Assembly: GCF_000471905.2 (NCBI RefSeq)
Contig: NW_006499897.1
Span: forward strand, 5,470,932-5,534,931
Reading direction: 5' to 3'
DNA length: 64,000 bases
Origin: Amborella trichopoda
Taxonomy: Eukaryota; Streptophyta; Magnoliopsida; Amborellales; Amborellaceae
Made by a program: the position numbers and the translations under genes. The notes beneath the pieces were generated by a model. It saw only the letters and a program-made list of their open reading frames with translations. It searched no databases and had not been told where the DNA came from. Of this stretch, positions 26,001 through 35,864 are shown in pieces (the first letter of the stretch is position 1; each line of letters begins with the position of its first letter).

Positions 26001-29000
26001 TTGAGATGTCTGGATTCCTCAAGAAGATCAATCTTATTAATAGTCTCTAAAAGAGAAGACTTGATCAGAGAGAAGTTACTAGGTCTGGATCGACTCCAAG
26101 TTTTGAGAGAGGATTTGAGGAGTTGGAGTTCCACCAGGTTTGGACAAGAGTATGTAGAGACTCCTCTTGAAGCCAGTGGAGTTCAAATCTGAAGGGTTTG
26201 GGACCCCCCTTGACTGCATTAGAATCAAGCAAAATGGGACGGTGGTCCGACGTGGCTTGGGAAGGGCCAATAATGAGGAGCCTGGAAAGTGCTCCTCCCA
26301 GTTCAAAGAAAGGAGGAATCTGTCTAATTTTGAGCAGGTGGGTCGAGAGGCATGGTTAAACCAAGTATGCTTACAGCCTTGAAGGGGGATATCAAGGAGA
26401 TCATTTTTGCTGATAAAGTCAGAGAAATGCCTCATGTCCCGAGAGAAGGAAGTAGGGGAGTTTCTCTCGTAAGACCAAGGGATGACGTTAAAGTCACCTC
26501 CCAAACACCAGATGGGGTGTGGTAGGGATGCAACGTGATCCAGTTCTGACCACAACCTATTCTTGAGGGAGGAAGAGTTTGGACCATAAACAGCCAAAAA
26601 TTTCCATGGGGTCCCATCTTGGTTGCTAGAAAGGAGTAAAGTAACAGAGAATTCGCCTATAAAGGAGGAGTTTAGGGTATGGTCAGAAGGGTCCCATAAC
26701 ACCTAAATACCTCATGATGCCCCATTTGCAGGTAGAGAGACCCACTGGCAAGGTCTTCTACATCAAACCTGGTGAATCAGACGAAGGTTAGGCTCTGAAA
26801 GTTTGGTTCCAAGTAAGGCTAGAATCGTAGGGGAGAGTTTGGAGGTAAGGTCCTTGACAACATCCGTTTTGGAGGATTGTCCTAGTCCTCTAACATTCCA
26901 AACAAGCAGCTTCATCTTTTAGAGATGAGTGAGGAGGAGGAGGCCAGTCTGGGAAACCTCCTTGAGCAGTCCGTGGTGAGAGGAGAGGGGCGACACTCTA
27001 CTGGATTCCCAACGAAGTTTAGGGAGGAAAAGAGGTTGCAAAGCTCTCTCTGACCTCTGAATCTCACCTGCATCCTGCTTTGTGCATCCGCTGTAATGAA
27101 TCTGTGAGCCTGTCCTTCAGATCCCTCATATTCGAATCCCATCAATATGTACATCTCTCGCATTCTATCTTCTATCCTGTTATCCCCATCCCTGTCGACC
27201 TCCTCAGTGTCGTCGCCAGCCTGAGAGGCAGAGATGGATTCCGAAACTATCTCTGGGGGCTCAGCCATGGGTTCAGCCAAGGTTGGGGTCTTGGGGGGCT
27301 CAGTTTCCAAAACTGCCAACTGGGGGGTAGCGGTCAGGGAGAAGGAAAGGAAGGGGCGAGCGAGTATCTGGAGGAGTGTCCGGTAGCGGGGGGGCGAAGA
27401 TGCCGAGGGTAGAAAGTTAAGCTGTTGGAGGTGAGGGTCAAAGGTTGGGGTTGGGTCATAGGGTTAGGGAGGAAGGGAGCTTGAGGGGGGTAAGCAAAAG
27501 AGAGGGAAGGGAGGAAAGTGAGAAAGTGGTGTGTCTGAAGCGAGGAGTAGGTGGAGAACATGAACAGGGAAGAGGGGGCCTAGGCAACATGCAGAGTGCG
27601 AACACTGCGAATGTGTACAAGGTGAGGGGTAAAAGAGAGATGGGGTGCAAGCAGGTTCGAGATCGAAGCTAGGTCAAGGGGGGTGTGATCCATTGTAAGA
27701 GCAGCGACTATACCTATAGGAATAAGGTCATTGTTGGTAATCAGATTGGATGGGTTACCGACCGGCAGCTTCTGCTTCTAGGCCAGGTTGGAGAAGTTCA
27801 GTGAGATTAAGAGGGTAGAAAGTGAGGGAGAGAGGAAAATGGGAGGGGCCAGCGGTGGTCAACAAAGGTGAGGTTAGTCGAAAGGGGGGGGTTGGGGGGC
27901 CAGAGAGGAAAGGTCAAAGTCACAGTGAGACGGGGAAGGGGTGTAAGGGTCCTATTCACCGGAGTTTTGAGAGAGGGCGGAAGCGGGGGAGGGGCCAGAA
28001 ATGGTCCCGGTGGAGTGGTTCAACGGGGTGGAGGAGTTCAGGGAGTTGAGTACAGAGGGGGAAGGGGTAGGTCGCTCCAAGGAAGCATAGGAATAGAGGG
28101 ATTAGAGGGAGAAGGGGAAGCGAAAAGGTCGAGGTCATCGTCTTGACGAGATGGAGCAGAGAAGGTGGTAAGAGAGATGGACAGTGGAGGCGAAGAGGTC
28201 GAAGGCCGGAAGGGTTGGGGGACAGGTGGTGAAGGCTGGGAGGCCGGATGGGGCAGTGGGGGAAGCTCGGGGGCAAGGACGTTCAGCGGAGCATTAATTG
28301 GCACTGGCTCCGACCAGGACACATAAGGCGACACCTGTGGGGGGGGAGATAGTTGTTGTGACAAGAGAGGGATGCAAGGCGGCTGTGGCAGGAGTTGAGA
28401 GGACGGGGCCAGGGTAGGCAACAGGTGGAGGGCTCGAGGGTACACATGGCGTGGCCTGGGGTAAAGGAAGAGGGAGATACAGGACAAGATGGGGCAGTAG
28501 AGTAGGAAGGGTCGGGTCGATCTTGTGGGCCAGGAGAGAAAGGTGAAGGGGTAGCGGCAACCAAGACATCTTTACCGGGTCGATGAGAGAGGGAGAGAGA
28601 CAAAGGGAGAGAGACAAAGGGAGAGAGACGTCGAAAGGGAGCCCGGTTGCGACTGTTTCAAAGGTGTTCGGGTCAGAGAGTAGCGGGTCGTAATGCTTCC
28701 TAAAAAGATTTGAGGCAGTATCCTTTTGCTTGGATCAATCAGGAGACTTTTCCCGCGAGTGCCAGACTGACCTCGTCTACGGCTATTTCCCCAGGGAGCC
28801 CATCAAGGGATGGGTCGGGTCAGGTGGACGCCAACGATGTCGCTTCTGGTGACGCTTTTTCCTAGTCAACAAACACCAGGGCTGGGCTAAGGTTTCCAGT
28901 GATGGAAAACGGTCGGCATGCTAAAAAAACTGCGAAGAGGGAGGCGAAGCCGACGACCACGAGATAGAGACTCGATAGTAGAGATCTTCCACCTCGAGCC

Positions 29001-30854
29001 AGACTGATTGTGGATTCGACTAGCGTCTAGAACCTCCAGTAGTAATCGTATGGAGCCCAAAGGTAGAGTTTCCAGAGAGATCCAATGAATAGAGACAAGA
29101 GAGCCACAGGCTGCTGCCACTCTCCGAGAGGTTTCAGGTGACCATGCGTGAAGGGGAACATGGTAGAGAATGAGCCAAATTCTTTGTTTCTTGTAGGCGA
29201 CCACGACCGGATTAGGCTCCTTCCAAAGACTCATGGCCCATCTTTCAATCCCTCTTTGATCGTCGCATCCAGGTTTGAAAGTACCTACTAAAGACGCCTG
29301 AAGATTAGATCTGTTCTCTTTGTATCTTCCCGAGGAGAGGAGATGCAGAAAGGGAGGTAGGGAGAGCAGGCGGAGGAGCGGGAAGAGTTATTGGGGGGCA
29401 AGGAGGGAGAGGGAGGGGGACAGGTAGGAGGTTTAGATGAGGAAACTACTTTACCAAACGAAGTTTTGGGGGTGTGCGATGAGGCCAACAGAGTGGGTTT
29501 GGTAATGGGTTGAGGAGTAGGAGAGATTGTTGGGCCATGATTGAGGGGGTGAAGATGGGTTTTGGGATACAAGTCATAGATGTCATTCCAGCAGAGAGGA
29601 AGAGGGCGATGGAAGTTGCAGGCTTTCATGGTGCATTTTCTTATAGACGAGGGTGGTGGTGTCTTGAAAAGATGGGGTTATTCTTGTTGACAAAAATCAA
29701 ATAGAAAATGGATATTGATAAGGTATCAATTTTATTATGTACATAGCTCTGCATATAAATGACCAATACGTGCGGAGAAACAAGAGGTTGGATCTATGTA
29801 ACTCTCCTAGTGATTGCCCACAGATCTTTACTATTTGAGATTGTGATCTTTCCTTTATCACCTATATCTCTGCAGCTCGACTGCTGTCTATGATTATAAA
29901 TTTCATTTTCCGGGTGAAGTACTAGTAGGAGTATTCAATTACCCTAGAGTTTAGCCCATCCAAAATGAATGAAATCATCAAAAAAGTAAGTATATCATAT
30001 TCTGCCATCTAAAATTAGCAAAAGCATCAAATATTGAACTCTCATAAGAAGTTCCAATAGTAACCCATCAAAATAAATAAATAAACAAATAAGTTAAGCA
30101 ATTATTTTATTATACATAGACAAGTTCTTAAGCCATTAAAGTACCAAAAAAGGAATTGCAAGGAAAAAAGGCATCACCTGGCCTCCAGACAAAAGAAGCA
30201 CAGCCAATTTCCCCTCTGAGATAGCCTTCAAACCCATCTTCCACCACCTTTCTCTCTCCTCCATTGTCCTTTCTTCGATGGTTGAAACATTAGCCTCTGA
30301 CACAGGCTCTATGGCAGGTGTAGGAAGCCCTATAAGTTAATAAAATGAAAGGAATTAGTCATTTATAGTCACAAAGTACATAGGAGGCCATTGTTACAGT
30401 AACATCAATAAAAACAAGTGTACACCTTCATATTGGAGAAAAAAAAGGGCAAATATAAAACTTCAGATCTTATTGTGTATACAGAAAATCCCAACATGAA
30501 AGTGAACAATTTCTGTATATGGACATTGAATGATTGAAAGGAATGATGAGTTACTACAAAGCAATCACTTTATAGGAGAGATACAAAACTTTTCAGGATT
30601 CTGAAACCCACATTAACGAACTTCAGTTGAATAAAAAAAGTAAATTTTCAGTAGTATCATAATCCACATTTAATAACACTAATAATTCACTTTAAAAGAC
30701 ATTCAATTTATTTATGAAATGAATTATTGAGTAAACCAGATTAGGAAAGGAGAAAAGATATCAACATAAATTGAATAAAAATGAAAAACAGCAAATTCGA
30801 CCTAAGAAAACAAAAAAGATTAGAAATTTATCAAGAGAGAGAAAGAGAGAGATA

Positions 30855-30894
<40 letters not shown>

Positions 30895-31466
30895 CGAGAG
30901 AGGGAGAGAGGAAATGAGGACAATGTGTAGCAAGGGCAGTCACCTTGAGATCGAAGAGAGCAGCGAAGGATCCTATCAAGCCTTGGGAGATCCAAGCTCT
31001 GCATTAACAGAAACACAAATATTAATTATTAAAATTATGAGAATAAGTGACCCACCAATAATCCGCAAAAAAATCAACCACCCATTAATTAAACATTATA
31101 TGAACAAACTCAAGGCCAAAGAATATACTGAAAAAAACCCGCTACAATTACTGCATATGGAAAGCAAATTAATGCGACATAGCTAAGAATCCCCTGAAAA
31201 TGCAGGTAAATTATCTCGAAGAATTATAAACTAAATCAAACTACATTTCCTTAAAAACGAGAAACAAACACACAGGGATGGGAAAGATGAAAAGGATATA
31301 AGAGGTAGGCAATTACCTCAATGTCCTTGACGAGAATTTCTCGTTCCGAGGGAGAAAGCTCGTCCCAGAGGGCAAAAGCGTCTTCCTGCCCATAATCCTT
31401 GAGCCTTTCAAGGAGAGGCTGCGGCGGCCCAGCCATGGCTTGAAACCCTGATTCCTTCGTAACCAT
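6806..31466 (-). CDS. GlcNAc1pUT: UDP-N-acetylglucosamine pyrophosphorylase, 15 exons, complete
   Basis: Catalyses UTP + GlcNAc-1-P to UDP-GlcNAc + PPi, the last cytosolic step of the hexosamine pathway feeding N-glycan and GPI synthesis; plant members of this UDPGP family can also use GalNAc-1-P. Coding exons on the complement: 31466-31317, 30998-30944, 30329-30178, 20647-20608, 16394-16302, 16226-16114, 16036-15962, 13727-13688, 13593-13511, 13409-13332, 10888-10745, 8502-8435, 8074-7960, 7859-7703, 6903-6806 (TGA at 6808-6806). All introns are GT...AG and phases close exactly: 1461 nt, 486 residues, normal family length. Visible motifs: LKDYGQEDAFALWDELSP (N-terminus), nucleotide loop SGGQ/GTRLGSSDPKG (about 116-130, split by intron 3), WYIMTSPFTD (173-182), FFQQGTLPC (204-212), KAPDGNGGVY (229-238), YGVDN (261-265), TFHAPCEI near the end. 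Start: the ATG at 31466 has G at -3 and +4; an in-frame ATG at 31436 has an even stronger context (476 residues). Intact despite huge TE-filled introns. Confidence 0.95.
6904..7702. repeat. Intron 14 of GlcNAc1pUT with a degenerate 50-75-bp repeat
   Basis: A loosely conserved phrase (atcatttgactNNagtccccatagagacca followed by aaaacccaaataat) occurs about six times, near 6943, 7330, 7388, 7441, 7530 and 7588-7670. Spacing is irregular. It looks like an old decayed tandem repeat and has no coding potential. Confidence 0.6.
8503..10744. other. Intron 11 of GlcNAc1pUT
   Basis: A 2242-bp intron. Its central part is the long inverted repeat listed separately. The rest is AT-rich with no recognisable gene. 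Confidence 0.8.
9388..10092. repeat. Long inverted repeat (arms about 272 bp, spacer about 158 bp)
   Basis: The left arm (9388-9659) and right arm (9818-10092) are reverse complements along their whole length with scattered mismatches. Matched pairs include ccaaatgggaagttgca with tgcaacttcccatttgg, aaccaagctgattg with caatcagcttggtt, gatgaactagttc with gaactagttcatc, and ggttacattgagaaag with ctttctcaatgtaacc. No protein is encoded. It lies within an intron of an expressed gene, so the pre-mRNA could fold into a hairpin with about 270 bp of imperfect duplex. It could be a foldback or MITE-type element; I did not find a clear target duplication. Confidence 0.9.
10889..13331. other. Intron 10 of GlcNAc1pUT with GA-rich block
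   Basis: A 2443-bp intron. A GA microsatellite at about 11870-11912 is followed by two short direct copies of agagcatgactataactgagaga (about 11911 and 11941), then GA-rich sequence to about 12180. A stretch at 11030-11240 has many gactcag/gagtc words. I see no gene or clear TE protein. Confidence 0.7.
13914..14597. mobile_element. TIR (foldback-type) DNA element in intron 7, split by a SINE
   Basis: Left arm about 13914-14150 and right arm about 14365-14597 are reverse complements. The left atgtggtgccacc...gtgactgcaattctcag pairs with ctgagaatagcagtcac...ggtggcaacacat, and caaatcattttgagatgaaattt pairs with aaatttcatgacaagatgatttg. Both ends carry cctttatat or its complement. No transposase is present, so it is non-autonomous, possibly MULE-like. 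Its centre is interrupted by the SINE at 14185-14354, which makes the SINE the younger insertion. Confidence 0.75.
14185..14354 (-). mobile_element. tRNA-derived SINE, Au-like
   Basis: On the minus strand it begins GGGGCCATCACTTGG, has a B-box-like GGTTCGAGTCT (rc of about 14290-14300), and ends with GAGACCCTGCGTAGGCGGG...ACCGGGTTACGGCCCTTT, which matches what I know of the 3' part of plant Au SINEs. It is 170 bp long and flanked by a perfect 9-bp repeat taacttgta (14176-14184 and 14355-14363). It inserted into the loop of a TIR element inside intron 7. The family name rests on recall of the 3' region; a database comparison would settle it. Confidence 0.75.
14600..15961. other. Remainder of intron 7
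   Basis: AT-rich intronic sequence. I found no supportable gene, RNA or repeat in it. Confidence 0.6.
16841..17021. repeat. 51-bp minisatellite, 3 full copies plus a shortened one
   Basis: The word cctcaataaatttgcaatct starts at 16841, 16892 and 16943 (period exactly 51). A fourth copy at 16994 keeps cctcaataacatctattattag and lacks the middle. Copies are almost identical, so the expansion is recent. Because 51 is a multiple of 3, frames stay open on both strands through the array; there is no sign that it is translated, as it is intronic. Confidence 0.95.
17630..18370 (+). mobile_element. LINE reverse-transcriptase fragment
   Basis: Plus-strand frames read STRGLRQGDP, stop, TPLMFTILVEYLSMNLRKA (about 17640-17735), then FYGQKVNLKKTKVMGV (about 17868-17915) and VEDLPITYLGRPL (about 17961-17999). 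These are consecutive RT-domain blocks of plant L1 LINEs. The segment that should hold the YADD active site, between the first two blocks, is missing or unrecognisable. Sequence to about 18370 (KRKGIGDLKFL) may be its continuation. Dead fragment inside intron 4. Confidence 0.8.
18422..20145. repeat. Pair of direct repeats about 1.47 kb apart
   Basis: The blocks at 18422-18610 and 19893-20140 share tttttaagagatt(a/g)aaattaggttt, then a variable pyrimidine tract, then agagttgaaagtaatt and ttgaggag. In the second copy the tract has expanded to (TTTC)n at about 19965-20022. They could be LTR-like ends or two copies of one short element; no retroelement proteins lie between them. Confidence 0.6.
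21260..21560 (+). mobile_element. Ty1/copia RNase H remnant
   Basis: The plus strand reads KKPSLVARCNAMAKYRARV then HTICELKWL (about 21288-21374), matching the conserved copia RNase H block KKQ..VARSS.EAEYRA..; a shifted frame then reads HIAPNSVFHEKTKPVKVHCH (about 21435-21495), matching the DN.A..IA.NPVFHERTKHIE.D.H block. Frameshifts and an in-frame stop show it is dead. An LTR could begin near 21690, but no second LTR is seen. Confidence 0.82.
22863..26915 (-). pseudogene. LINE ORF2: endonuclease, reverse transcriptase, zf-RVT, RNase H (decayed)
   Basis: Begins MKLLVWNVRGLGQSSKTD at 26915. In order on the minus strand: APE-type endonuclease (LAVYGPN, CLGGDFNVIPW, about 26600-26470); RT with INDFRPISLLNSSYKTLAKV (about 25450-25385), FKIDWEKAYDHVDW (25240-25200), GLRQGDPLSPFLFAIVAEV (25060-25000) and QYAADTLVF (about 24916-24890); YLGLPLGMGKPKK (about 24710-24670); RT-associated zinc-binding region (24214-23798); RNase H-like GNPGPTGQGGVFRD and NHAEALALLLGL (about 23270-23130). 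The RT signature is YAAD instead of YADD, so a catalytic Asp is lost. Several frameshifts and stops, for example after LIHQV near 26775, confirm it cannot be functional. Confidence 0.9.
26912..29629 (-). pseudogene. LINE ORF1: DUF4283-type gag-like protein (decayed)
   Basis: Starts MKACNFHRPLPLCW at 29629 with a Pro/Ser/Thr-rich N-terminal region, then a DUF4283-like block (MSLWKEPNPVVVAYKKQ, RIWLILYHVPLHAWSPE; about 29230-29110) typical of plant LINE/gag-like ORF1 proteins. A long Pro/Ser-rich, frame-shifted segment follows (about 28620-27330), and the last block (27319-26912) ends LISKR-stop. Its TGA stop (26914-26912) overlaps the ATG of ORF2 (26915-26913) as ATGA, which suggests termination-reinitiation in the ancestral element. 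The opposite strand of this GC-rich region also has open frames, which look like shadows. Confidence 0.78.
30836..30892. repeat. GA microsatellite in intron 2
   Basis: Near-continuous GA dinucleotides with a few GATA interruptions, about 50 bp from the 3' side of exon 2 on the intron side. Read on the coding strand it is a CT-rich tract just downstream of the 5' splice site. Confidence 0.9.
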
Positions 31467-31476
31467 TCCAAAACAC

Positions 31477-31515
<39 letters not shown>

Positions 31516-31700
31516 GAAACCACTACGGAGAAAAACCTTCTAGAGAGAGAAACACTACAGAGGGAGGGAGAGAGAGAGAGCAAAACACCATTGCAGAGAG
31601 AAACCTTCTAGTGAGAGAAAGACTATTGAGGGAGAGACAACTAGAGGGAGAGGGAGAGGGAGAGAGAGAGAGAGAGAGAGAACACCTATGCTTGTGAAAT
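31467..31700 (-). promoter_or_regulatory. CT-microsatellite-rich 5' leader of GlcNAc1pUT
   Basis: Read on the gene strand, the region before the ATG holds three (CT)n blocks (31481-31512, about 31560-31580 and about 31644-31681) separated by two near-copies of a block containing tctctctagaaggttt (ttctctagaaggt near 31540, actagaaggt near 31605). Pyrimidine tracts of this kind are common in plant 5' UTRs and core promoters. Whether this is transcribed leader or promoter is inferred from position only. The tract is length-polymorphic by nature. Confidence 0.55.
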
Positions 31701-31951
31701 TGTGGAGAGGAGCAGGATTTTGATTCCAATACGCCAAGGAAGCAACAGTGCACCAAAAAAAAAAAAACTCCTTTCACCTGAACAGGGAAGCTTGGTGAGC
31801 AAGGGTTGTACGGCGCCGGAATAAAGTTACAGAAATAACCCTTACTTTCTAGGCTAATTTCATTAACATCCCTTACTTTGTAAGGAAATGAGTTAGTGCT
31901 CCCGCTGGAGCAAATTGGAACGAATAAAGCTTTAGCTTGTGGAAACAACAT

Positions 31952-32441
31952 GGGAAATTATCAAAAATATTTTTATATTTTTAAAATTCAAAAATACCTA
32001 AATAAAAATTACCTAAAATATGCTCTTCACAGCTTTATTAAGGCAGCCTTATTAAAGCGGGGATGCTCAGGGCTTTCCCTTGGGCATCACGGCCTATTAG
32101 AGATTTAGAAGTGTGATGCACCATGACAGCCCCCATCTCGGCTCTAACAGAGCTGTAATGTCCAAGATCTCCTCTTGGCTGCTTTTGGTGCATCCAACTT
32201 ACCTAATGGGTTCTTCGAGCATCACAGCCTTAATAGGCCATGATGGTACCTTACGGCTTTAAAAGGTCTGTGATGCTTAATAGAAGTTCTAAAGGTAAGT
32301 CTTTGGGCATCACGGCCCTATTAAGCCCATGAAATATATTTTATATTTAAAAAAAGTTTGTTGGATACGGAAATAATTTTTAAAATTTTAATCTGTTTTT
32401 AAAAAAACTAAAAAATATAAAAATAGTTTTGATAATTTCCC
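31952..32441. mobile_element. 490-bp non-autonomous MULE-type TIR element
   Basis: Termini are inverted repeats: GGGAAATTATCAAAAATAT on the left, and GGGAAATTATCAAAACTAT as the reverse complement of the right end. Near-perfect 9-bp flanks aaacaacat (31943-31951) and aaataacat (32442-32450) fit Mutator-like target duplications. The interior repeats a GGGCATCACGGCC(T)TATTAAG phrase in both orientations (about 32080, 32220, 32260 rc, 32310). It encodes no protein. It lies about 480 bp upstream of the GlcNAc1pUT start codon. Confidence 0.85.
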
Positions 32442-34849
32442 AAATAACATCAAACTAAACTGGCCTAAACAACCTAGTCCATCTACTCTTGTTTTATTTT
32501 TCTCCCTTAATATATTTAAGCACCAAAATTGATCTCCTAATTGGAGGATCAACCCACTTTTGAGAGTATCGTGGTCAAATTTGATGATATGTGCCAAAAA
32601 TATGAGGTAAACAAGCAGAATTGGGTTTGTGCTCAATGAAAATATAAAAGTTCATTTTAAACATGAAGTTAAAAACTTTATATTGATTTTGTTTTTTTAG
32701 TAATTCAGGAGGAAGACAAGCCCACCCAACTTTTTTTTAAGTAGTTTAGGAATTAGTTTTTCGAAGATGTTAATGGGGTGGTGTAAGTGGAAATATAAAC
32801 TATAACTTAGTGACTAGGGTGTCAGTGTACTACCGCTACAATCCAAGCCCCTTTCCAAACTTTATATTGATAGTTGAAAGATTATATTTGCTCCATGTAT
32901 TTCCTTGGGTAAAACCCAGTGAATGAGTATTTTTTAAGCCCTAAATTTTGGAAAATGTAATCAATTCAACCTAGCAACCAACTTTGGAAAAATAAAAAAT
33001 AAAAAATAAAAATAAAAGAATCAAACACCCTTGGATGTGCCTCCGAACAAATTCAACCTTGCCCCTAGACTAAGTGTCTTCTCTTGTTTTCCATTTGTGC
33101 CATTTTCAACTAGGTGAAGATGAATATGGACATATTAACATCTCTAGAGCATCCTCAACATACTGTAGTACATGAATTTTTCCCCAGTAAAATGGACATG
33201 CTTCCCCATAAAGTACAAAAATTCATGCATGAGTTTGGAAATATTGCAAAATTAGAAGTATAACATTGTGATAGAGAGATACCATGTTTGATTCCCAATG
33301 ACCGAGCAGCACGGAGTCCATGGCTGGCTAGTCATGGTTTTATGAAGTTTTAGCCATAAACAGAACGCAAACGAAATTTCAGAATAAAATAAAGAAGAAA
33401 TGCAATTTGAATTTATTTGAAGTTATTCCAAGACATTTCAGTGAAATACCCTGGTAGAATGTCATTTTTCTTCGAATTTTGAGTAAAAATAATGTAAAAT
33501 AATACAAAATGACGACCTTTTCCAAGGACCACATGACTGACACCCATATGGCTTGGATTTGAGGATCATATTTTCAAAAGAATTGCCCATTCTTCTGATT
33601 GTGGAAAAGAATGAAGTGCACATTGTTCAAGGAAGGATCATACTATCTTTAAATCTTTACTTGGGTGTAAAATTTGGTAGAACAAGTGAATGTAAGCTCT
33701 TTAACATTCTCTCCATTATTTTTTGTTTTTCTTTGTAAGGAGAGAATGGTTGGACCTGGTGAATTTTTCTTGGAATTTTCATTTAACAATTTACTTTCTT
33801 TTTTTAGGAGGGGGAGTTGTTGCACCATATTCTTTATGAAGAAATATACTGTGAGAGAAACTCTTAAGTACATTTGTTTGCAGGAAAAATACGTGTTTGA
33901 GTGAGAGCAAATTGTACTCCCCTTGGACAGAAACCTACATAAGAGTATGTTTTGGATTTCAAAAATGGGAGTTGCAAACCTAAAATATTTTTTTAAAAAA
34001 AAAAATTCCGAGATGGATTTATTCTTGAGGGAGCAAGTTACAATATGAAACCTGTGTTTGACAAACTTGACAGTCTTCAAATCTTGAAATTTCAGTTATG
34101 GTAGAATTTTCTTTTTTAATTCTTTCCAATATGCTGAATTGAGCTAAAATTTTGACATCAAAACTTCTCACTCATATGCACCTATAAAAAATATTAAAAT
34201 ACTAAATAAAAAATTTAAATATAAAAAATACTATTGAAATGTAAGGGACATTTTGGTCATGTTTTTGTAAAATAGTTTTAAATTTTTTTTATCCTCCCCA
34301 ATGAAGTGAATTAACCCTCAAATTTTATTTTAAAAAAAAAAAACCCTTGGGCGAGCTTCCCATGGGAAGTGTGCCCTTCTCATTTAAATGGGAAGCTCGT
34401 GCTTTTACGAGAGCTGCACACTCCAAGTGCCATGTAGTTCCCAGTTGTCAAACTAAGAACTGCGACAATACCATGGAAATTCTTCCTTTTGGCCCTAGGA
34501 TATCTCATTGAGAAACTCAATAATCAAGGCAAATAATTCAAGATTCTGAGTGAAAAATGTCTCAATTTTATTGAAATCTCACAAAGATATTGAGAAAAAT
34601 TCTAGTAAATATACTTCCACTTAATATTGTTTTAACTCTTTTCTTTCTAAATTCTTGACCCATGTTTAATCCAATATGTACATTTGGGCTTATAGGGCAA
34701 TATTAATTCTGATTTTTGGAAATATAAGTCTTGTCTCTCATGAATATTGTAATGTTTGCTTGGAAAATGATTTTGTCCCCCTTGAACTTCGTATGCTCCT
34801 GAAGATGTCGTATATAGAAATCCATTAATAAATACATAAAGGCTACAGA

Positions 34850-34990
34850 AAATTGAGATTTCTTTAGCTGTACAATGCGGACCAAGCCTAGATAGTCGAG
34901 GGAGCTGCCATCAAAGTTGATTTTGATGACAGTGAGCCCAAGTAGCATCCGGTGGGGAAGATCTCGAGGTTGCATGAGGTCATGACCATA
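34850..34990 (-). mobile_element. Short LINE-type RNase H scrap
   Basis: The minus strand reads VIKINFDGSSLDYLGLV (about 34926-34876), resembling the IK.NFDGSS..NPG..G start of plant LINE-encoded RNase H domains. Only this motif is convincing and the frame degenerates after it. Confidence 0.4.
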
Positions 34991-35699
34991 TTATGTGTTT
35001 CTTTTGCTGGTCCACCAAGTGAGGCCTTGATTTCATTACAGTTCTGGTCCGAAAAGATGATTGTTGGTTTGGTTCTATCCTTGAGCAAGATGATGTTTGT
35101 TTTGTTACTTTTGAAGATATGCCTGTAATCGATTTATGCGGCCCAAATGGATGCCAAGATGGAATAGGTGATAGATGTCTTCTCTTGTTCTTTGAGGACC
35201 TATTGGATAATAGGGTGTCTCTTCTCTAAATAAATAAAAATTTGAAAAAATAAAATGAAAAAATAAGTGAAAAATACACTATGAGGGAATCGGGTGATCC
35301 GATAGGTTCAAATCGAACAATTCCATTACCAAACCAATACCCAAGAACTATGTCGACTTAGACCCATTCCTGATCCAGATCACTGATTTTTAGATGATAT
35401 CTAGATGTGCAAATCAACAATTTCTAGAACATTCAAGAGTGGCACTTCCTTTCCACGAACCAAGAGTGTGCCCAGCTCCTGCTTGTAGTGTCATTTGCGA
35501 TATTAATGGCTCGTTGGTGGGGGCATAGAGGTCATAACTATAATTGGCTTACCTTTTTATCAAGCTTCATTTTAGCCATTTTATAAGGTTTTTTGGTCCA
35601 AACTTTTTGGCAAAAGCTTTAAATATTAGGAAAATGGAGGCTGTCTTCCTGTCTCCCTCGCACGTGATTTTCTGGCTCAGTGGGGTGCCGTGCAATTCT

Positions 35700-35864
35700 T
35701 ACATCTCTTTTTTAATCCTCAAATTCAGCAAAACCCACATTCTAAATCTACTTTATAATTGAATAGTAATTGGCATCTCTCTCTCTACATCTCTTTTTTA
35801 ATCCTCAAAATCAGCGAACCCACAATCAACTCTACATTTTGCAAAGTGATTGGCATCTCTCTCT
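35700..35864. repeat. 86-bp tandem duplication
   Basis: The words tacatctcttttttaatcctcaaa and attggcatctctctct recur with a period of 86 (35700 and 35786). The second copy is slightly shorter and diverged. Confidence 0.88.

Larger units (their letters stand above)
22642..29664 (-). mobile_element. Full-length L1-type LINE (7023 bp) with 18-bp target-site duplication
   Basis: Bounded by identical 18-bp repeats tgaaaagatggggttatt at 22624-22641 and 29665-29682, with the T-run at 22642-22649 being the poly(A) tail seen from the other strand. It therefore inserted in the minus orientation, in the same direction as the host gene, and appears full length. ORF1 (29629-26912) and ORF2 (from 26915) are present but decayed. 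The 3' end contains GAGACCCCCTGCGTGGGTG (rc of about 22710-22730). It makes up about three quarters of intron 3. Confidence 0.93.
20648..30177. other. Intron 3 of GlcNAc1pUT (9530 bp)
   Basis: This intron separates SGGQ from GTRLG in the nucleotide-binding loop. About 7.0 kb of it is the LINE at 22642-29664. It also contains a copia fragment (21260-21560) and an (AT)n run near 20915-20935. Stretches 20940-21230, 21810-22620 and 29690-30170 hold nothing recognisable. Confidence 0.85.

Noticed and set aside
27334..28617. Plus-strand Gly/Arg-rich open frames
   Set aside because: They are complements of the Pro/Ser-rich LINE ORF1 segment. The element is on the minus strand, as its TSD, tail and domains show.
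30761..31951. Several Ser-Leu-rich frames around the GlcNAc1pUT 5' end
   Set aside because: Apart from real exons 1 and 2, these derive from CT repeats in intron 2 and the leader.
34320..34440. Small hairpin around gagcttcccatgggaag and gggaagctcgtg
   Set aside because: Short, imperfect and without terminal duplications or any signature of a terminator or RNA gene.
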